In this document: positions 22,977 to 27,002 of the stretch, one piece after another
Numbering within the stretch: position 1 is the first letter of the stretch
Layout of the letters: every line of letters begins with the position of its first letter
DNA from: Candidatus Helarchaeota archaeon
GTDB lineage: Archaea > Asgardarchaeota > Lokiarchaeia > Helarchaeales > JABXJV01
Reading direction: 5' to 3'
Length of the DNA stretch: 27,002 nt
Assembly: GCA_013375355.1 (NCBI GenBank)
Contig: JABXJV010000168.1
Location: forward strand, 1 to 27,002
The notes under the pieces: generated by a model
The model's input: only the letters and a program-made list of their open reading frames with translations
What the model was told of the DNA's origin: nothing
Databases searched by the model: none
Position numbers and translations under genes: made by a program

Positions 22977-23141
22977 TTTTTATTTAAGAGGTACAAAAAT
23001 TCCGAAAATTATTCCTTAATTATTATAACAGCAAGCATTTAACGTAAGATTGATTAAGCAAATATCAACAAATAATAATGATTTTCTTCCTCAAACCATC
23101 GAGAATTTATTTTAAAAATAATTGGAAAAAATGGGTTAAAT

Positions 23142-24020
23142 TTGAAAAAATATAGAGTAATAGATTTTCAAACTATGATGACTACTAAAAAAGGAGCCTC
23201 ATTTCCGATATCTGCGATAAAATTTATTGAAAAACAGTTCAAACACAAAATACCCTATTATCAAACGGAAGAAGAAATGATTGAAGCTTTTAATAAAGCC
23301 AATATTAAAGCAATTTTGATGCCACCCACTGGTGGCAGAACTAGGTTCGAAAAGATTAGAGAAATTAACGATTATGTGGGAAAACTCATTTCAGAATATC
23401 CCGACACAATCCTTGGAGCATGGGTTATGACAGACCTAAGTAATCATCCCGAGGAATGGCTTAAAGAGGCAAGAAGGTGTATTACAGACCTCAATTTTTT
23501 TGGACCCTGGCATTATGGAGCCATGACCAGTATCCCTGCTACTTCACCAGTATTAAAACCGTTTTATGATCTTTGCATTGAAAATGAGGTCCCAATTAAG
23601 ATTTCAGTGGGGGCTACAGCTGTAGGAGCAGGACTTCCTGGTGGTGGGGGTTTTAAGTTAGAGTATGAGCGACCCATTCCATATATTGACAACGTGGCTG
23701 CGGAAAATCCTGAATTAATAGTTGTATGTGCCCATATGCCGTGGCCTTTTCATGCAGAAATGGCATCTGTTCTGATCCATAAAGGAAATGTGTATAACGA
23801 GGTTCACGGCTGGAGACCAATATATTTCCCCGAAGATTATAAGAAAGAAATTAATGGTCGATGCAAGCATAAAATCCTTTTTGGTTCTGATTGGCCTATT
23901 TTGGGATTTGAACAATTATATAAGGATTGGGAATCGGATAACTATAAACAAGAAGTATTAGAGAACATATATTACAAAAATGCTAAAAAATTATTTCTTA
24001 AACTAAATATAAACATTTAA
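23142..24020 (+). CDS. Amidohydrolase-fold (PF04909-type) metal-dependent hydrolase lacking the HxH motif
   Basis: This 292-residue protein has the architecture of the amidohydrolase-2 family (decarboxylases and hydrolases with a TIM barrel): an N-terminal VIDFQTMM strand, a WHYGAMTSIPATSPVLKPFYDLCIENEVPIKISVG barrel strand and helix, VVCAHMPWPFHAEM with the metal-binding histidine, and ILFGSDWPILGFEQ with the conserved aspartate. The usual D-x-H-x-H at the first strand is replaced by D8-F-Q10-T-M12, so at least one metal position is changed or lost. The listed start is TTG at 23142; no ATG lies at a sensible place. A real hydrolase with altered metal binding, or a non-catalytic relative, are both possible. 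Confidence 0.7.
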   Translation: MKKYRVIDFQTMMTTKKGASFPISAIKFIEKQFKHKIPYYQTEEEMIEAFNKANIKAILMPPTGGRTRFEKIREINDYVGKLISEYPDTILGAWVMTDLSNHPEEWLKEARRCITDLNFFGPWHYGAMTSIPATSPVLKPFYDLCIENEVPIKISVGATAVGAGLPGGGGFKLEYERPIPYIDNVAAENPELIVVCAHMPWPFHAEMASVLIHKGNVYNEVHGWRPIYFPEDYKKEINGRCKHKILFGSDWPILGFEQLYKDWESDNYKQEVLENIYYKNAKKLFLKLNINI

Positions 24021-24144
24021 TTACCCAGGATTGAGATGATAGAGTAATCAAGAAGGCAAATTAATAAATATATTGTATGGTATAATTACGGCAGATTTTC
24101 TTTTTTTAAAAATCCTTATTAATCCTTTGTAGCACATTTTACTT

Positions 24145-24864
24145 ATGAACAATATTAAACAGCCAAAATGGCAAGTATATGCCGAGGAATTAGTTTCTGT
24201 ATTAGGAATTAAAGGACAACCTGTTGCTATCACTTATACGGATAAAGAAATTGAACCCACTATCAATAAAAGATTAGATGTTTGCACAACCTTATTAAAG
24301 GTGCGGGATGGAGAAATAGTTCGGCTAAGTAAAACTAAATGTTCGTGTCCGGGTGGCAAATGGCATCTGGGTTTTGCAGAAAAAAGATTAGGATTAGAAA
24401 AAATTCTTGTAGAAGGTGAAAAATTGTGGGCTACAGTAACTATCGCTAATCAAAGTATAGCAAATACTCATAAAATTGCCCCACCTCCATTGGGTTTAAC
24501 AAAGTATGTTGTTTTTAGCCCAATGAATAAAGCTGAATTACGTCCAGACCTAATAACGATTTTATGTAATCCGGGACAAGCTTCCCGACTTGTTTTTCTC
24601 GCAGATTATCATGGAGATCCAGTTAAACCAGAAGTCTTGGGTTCTTTATGTTGGAGTGCAATTACATATCCACTAATTTCGGGTAATCTTAACGTGACCA
24701 TGGGAGATCCCACTGCAAGACGACATCACGGATACGACCCAAATGAGTTATTAGTTAGTATACCCTATCGAATGATTCCTAACATCATGGAAGCATTACA
24801 ATTTAGTACTGCAGGAAAAGGAAAAATGGCTCCATGGTTTGCTAAAATCGCTGAGGAACGTTAA
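24145..24864 (+). CDS. DUF169 family protein
   Basis: This 239-residue protein matches DUF169 in its start (ELVSVLGIKGQPVAITYTD), the cysteine motif SKTKCSCPGGKWHLGF (CxC-P-G-G...HLG), the middle APPPLGLTKYVVFSPM segment, and ADYHGDPVKPEVLGSLCWSAITYPLISGN followed by GDPTARRHHGY. The cysteines and histidines suggest metal or cofactor binding, but the function of the family is unknown. ATG at 24145 is taken as the start; no strong ribosome-binding sequence is visible. Convergent with the SDR gene. Confidence 0.8.
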   Translation: MNNIKQPKWQVYAEELVSVLGIKGQPVAITYTDKEIEPTINKRLDVCTTLLKVRDGEIVRLSKTKCSCPGGKWHLGFAEKRLGLEKILVEGEKLWATVTIANQSIANTHKIAPPPLGLTKYVVFSPMNKAELRPDLITILCNPGQASRLVFLADYHGDPVKPEVLGSLCWSAITYPLISGNLNVTMGDPTARRHHGYDPNELLVSIPYRMIPNIMEALQFSTAGKGKMAPWFAKIAEER

Positions 24865-25026
24865 GAACCAAAAAGCTTTAGCAAATATTCAATTAAAATC
24901 TTAATCTATCATCGGATCACATAAGAAAGTTTATTTTCCATTTAAAATTGCTAGTCAAATTTTTTCAAAAAGTGATTCAATACTTAAATTGACTTCTTTT
25001 AGATTTTTCACTTCAAAATAATATTT

Positions 25027-25824
25027 TTACTCTAAATCGATTAATAGGTTACCATTTTTATCCATAAACCTGTCCTTATAACGCCAAGCGGTCATAAATT
25101 TAAAAGCAACCTTCCAACCTTTTAAAAATTTAATCTTTTTCCCATTTCCTTTAATTTTTCGCATTTTTGGAACCATATAATCTGCAACAGTTTTAGGCGT
25201 TTCCGCCAAAATATTGATAATTTTTGGTTCTTGGGTCAAATTTTTTACAACTAATTCTGTTACCATCATTCCTGGACTAATATTATGAACTTGGACTTTT
25301 GTTCCTTTGATTTCAAGTTTCAGAGCTTTTGTTAAATTAGGAATAGCGGCTTTACTCGTTATATATGGGAGTAAATTCGCAATAACATATTTATCAGAAC
25401 CAAGACCTTCTATATTGAATATCTTACCAGAATTTTGTCTTAGCATTATCTTCAAAGCGACTTGACAACCATAAAGAGTCCCTAATAGGTTAGTTTCTAT
25501 TACACTCTTAACATTTTTTTCTGTTAATTCAACTAACGGTAAATAGTCGGAGGTTATACCTGCATTATTTATCCATATATCTATAGACTCGAGATTCTCG
25601 ATAGCAAATTGCCCAAGGGCTTTTACATCTTCAAGTTTAGTTACATCACAGGTGGTTCCTAAAACTTGACCATCAGGAAAAAGATTCTTTAGTTTAGAAA
25701 CTGAATTTTCTACACGTTCTTTATTTCGGGAAGAAATAATTACAGAATCTTTAAATTCCAAAAACTTACGTGCTAAAGCAAAACCAAAACCCTTGGTGCT
25801 ACCAGTAATAATAACGTTGAACAT
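25027..25824 (-). CDS. Short-chain dehydrogenase/reductase (SDR)
   Basis: This 265-residue protein has T7-GSTKGFG14, the Rossmann TGxxxGxG nucleotide site, and NNAG in INNAGITSDY. The catalytic Y-x3-K is in PYITSKAA. It reduces or oxidises a carbonyl/alcohol with NAD(P)H; the basic residues just after the first strand (SSRNKERV) favour NADP. The C terminus continues past the catalytic core with a basic region and KNGNLLIDLE. Immediately after the TAA, the same frame is open for another 23 codons and looks protein-like (see findings), so the family's true end may be longer. It is convergent with the DUF169 gene. Substrate unknown; many archaeal relatives carry general names. Confidence 0.9.
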   Translation of the reverse strand: MFNVIITGSTKGFGFALARKFLEFKDSVIISSRNKERVENSVSKLKNLFPDGQVLGTTCDVTKLEDVKALGQFAIENLESIDIWINNAGITSDYLPLVELTEKNVKSVIETNLLGTLYGCQVALKIMLRQNSGKIFNIEGLGSDKYVIANLLPYITSKAAIPNLTKALKLEIKGTKVQVHNISPGMMVTELVVKNLTQEPKIINILAETPKTVADYMVPKMRKIKGNGKKIKFLKGWKVAFKFMTAWRYKDRFMDKNGNLLIDLE

Positions 25825-25922
25825 GATAAAACCATAGAAATTAAATTTAAGAATATTTGTTTTTGAATAAAAAGAATAGTTGCAAGAAAAATAATAACGG
25901 AAAAATATAGAAGTTATTCCTT

Positions 25923-27002
25923 TTACGTTTTGGAGACTGGTGTTTTACCGATTTTTTCTCTAAGCCCTTTTATTGTTTTTTGTTGTTTGACTAGAGTTAT
26001 AACCATTATAGTAAACGCCGCAACGATGCCTACAAAGATTATTAGATTGAAGGGTGATACTAACATAGCAGAAGGATTTGGTCCTATTGGTGGAAAAAAT
26101 GGAGGTCGAATATTACTTGTTACAGATACAAAAACTGTGTCTGAAATTCCGAATTGATGATAGGAATCATTATATTCAATGGTATAACTGAAAATTCCCT
26201 CTGCGCTTCGATTAATAGGTACTTTTAAGTTAGTATTATTCGTCCATGGAGTCCAATTTACCCATACATAATTATTATTGTTACTATCCGTTACCCAGAC
26301 ACGATATTGCCCTTCGCCAGAACTATCGCAAAGTATCCAATTGATTGTTTCTGAACTAAAAGCAGTTGTTATAATATCAAGCGGGTGGTTTGAAGTAGGT
26401 ATACCTGAAACTGAATATAATATCTCCCAATCATTTCCCCACTCACCGTCCGTCTTATCATCCCAGACAACATGCACTACCGAATTATTATCCGCCGCGA
26501 TGCTAGGGGAATTACTATCATCATTATTCCACCCATAGACGTCTGAAATTACAGTTGCATTTGACCAGCCTGTTGTGGTGTTAGTTGCGTACATTATTTC
26601 AAGATCTGTTCCCCATATTCCATTCGTGTCATCACACCAGACCACGTACACGTTTCCGCTACCGTCCACAGCAACGCTTGGGACCCCACTAGTATCATTG
26701 TTCCACCTAGTACTATCATCCGAAATTACGGTCGCATTTAACCAGCCGGCAGTGGTATAATTTGCATACATTATTTCTGTATCAGTAGCACCGCCTCCCC
26801 ACTCACCGACCGTCCAGTCTTCCCAGACCACGTGCACGTTGTCGTTACCGTCCACGGCTACGTTTGGGTACACACTACCACCATCGTTCCACCCGTAAAT
26901 ATCGGAAATCGCGGTCGCGTTTGACCAGTCAGCGGCGGTGTAGTTCGCGTACATTATTTCAACATCAGTTCCCCACTCACCGATCGTTTCATCTCCCCAG
27001 AC
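25923..27002 (-). CDS. C-terminal part of a repeat-bearing surface protein (5' end beyond the window)
   Basis: The minus-strand frame is open from the right edge (27002) to the stop at 25923, 359 codons; the apparent ATG at 26954 is only a repeat-internal Met. From the right edge come one partial and three complete repeats of about 58-61 residues, each with MYANYT-like, ATVISD and VPSVAVDGSGNVYVVWCD-like segments. These are probably propeller blades of the exo-sialidase/BNR-like type that Asgard surface proteins often carry. Next is an Ig-like beta domain (about 100 residues) and then LIIFVGIVAAFTIMVITLV, a single transmembrane helix close to the C terminus, followed by a basic cytoplasmic tail. 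This is the pattern of a cell-surface protein anchored at its C-terminal end. Ligand or adhesion role is unknown. Confidence 0.8.
   Translation of the reverse strand, partial: VWGDETIGEWGTDVEIMYANYTAADWSNATAISDIYGWNDGGSVYPNVAVDGNDNVHVVWEDWTVGEWGGGATDTEIMYANYTTAGWLNATVISDDSTRWNNDTSGVPSVAVDGSGNVYVVWCDDTNGIWGTDLEIMYATNTTTGWSNATVISDVYGWNNDDSNSPSIAADNNSVVHVVWDDKTDGEWGNDWEILYSVSGIPTSNHPLDIITTAFSSETINWILCDSSGEGQYRVWVTDSNNNNYVWVNWTPWTNNTNLKVPINRSAEGIFSYTIEYNDSYHQFGISDTVFVSVTSNIRPPFFPPIGPNPSAMLVSPFNLIIFVGIVAAFTIMVITLVKQQKTIKGLREKIGKTPVSKT
26421..27002 (-). repeat. Tandem coding repeats of about 174-183 bp in the surface protein gene
   Basis: Repeat boundaries by the recurring Met-Tyr-Ala: 26954 to 26772, 26771 to 26595, and 26594 to 26421, with a partial unit at 26955-27002. 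Units are similar but not identical. The repeat region is notably richer in G and C than the rest of the window (35 of 60 bases in 26881-26940), while the 3' part of the same gene is AT-rich. Confidence 0.7.

Noticed and set aside
1..27002. Looked for tRNA or rRNA genes, CRISPR arrays, transposases, integrases and attachment repeats.
   Set aside because: None could be recognised by reading. A tRNA with introns could be missed by eye.

Overview
The window reads as a piece of an Asgard archaeal chromosome, most likely a Lokiarchaeia-like lineage. The evidence is a strongly AT-rich background, archaeal TATA-like elements, and a concentration of eukaryote-like proteins: a roadblock-Ras/Rab-type GTPase fusion, a second small GTPase in an operon with a longin-like protein, and a protein with the sequence pattern of a ubiquitin-conjugating (E2/UBC) enzyme. 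Alongside these sit ordinary archaeal genes such as a DHH/RecJ-like nuclease, a form III RuBisCO, a 2-oxoacid:ferredoxin oxidoreductase and a TtuA-like PP-loop enzyme. No rRNA, tRNA, CRISPR array or insertion sequence was seen.

Layout. Positions 1-5100 (minus strand): the start of an unidentified gene, a membrane-anchored clan CD (legumain/metacaspase-like) protease, a longin-like protein, a DHH nuclease and an ArsR-type regulator. Positions 5032-6410 (minus): two paralogous ribbon-helix-helix proteins. One is split by a frameshift in an A11 run, and both appear to start at near-cognate non-AUG codons behind a strong Shine-Dalgarno sequence. Positions 6700-8327: a membrane protein with a zinc ribbon, and the roadblock-GTPase fusion. 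Positions 8485-12100 (plus): a tight three-gene operon of GH172-type glycosidase, RuBisCO with every catalytic residue I checked, and FGGY sugar kinase. Positions 12115-14800: a radical SAM protein, a DUF1624/HGSNAT-like membrane acyltransferase and a small coiled-coil protein.

Positions 14870-16544: a possible structured RNA or 3' hairpin, then a minus-strand operon of zinc ribbon, Rab-like GTPase and longin. Positions 16732-18644: KorA and KorB, without gamma or ferredoxin subunits. Positions 18774-21409 (minus): a divergent TtuA/Ncs6-like protein and an MFS transporter. Positions 21796-24864 (plus): a HEAT-repeat protein with a two-CxxC tail, the E2-like protein, an amidohydrolase-fold protein lacking the HxH motif, and a DUF169 protein. 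Positions 25027-27002 (minus): an SDR oxidoreductase and the C-terminal part of a large repeat-bearing surface protein that runs off the window.

How the genes may work together (inference). The GH172-RuBisCO-FGGY operon suggests a route from a furanoside through a free pentulose to ribulose phosphates and RuBisCO. The zinc ribbon-GTPase-longin operon looks like a compact membrane-traffic or signalling module, with the roadblock-GTPase fusion and the second longin-like protein as related parts elsewhere in the window. The HEAT/zinc and E2-like pair is the best candidate for an undescribed protein-modification module. All functions are read from sequence patterns by eye; no search was run.
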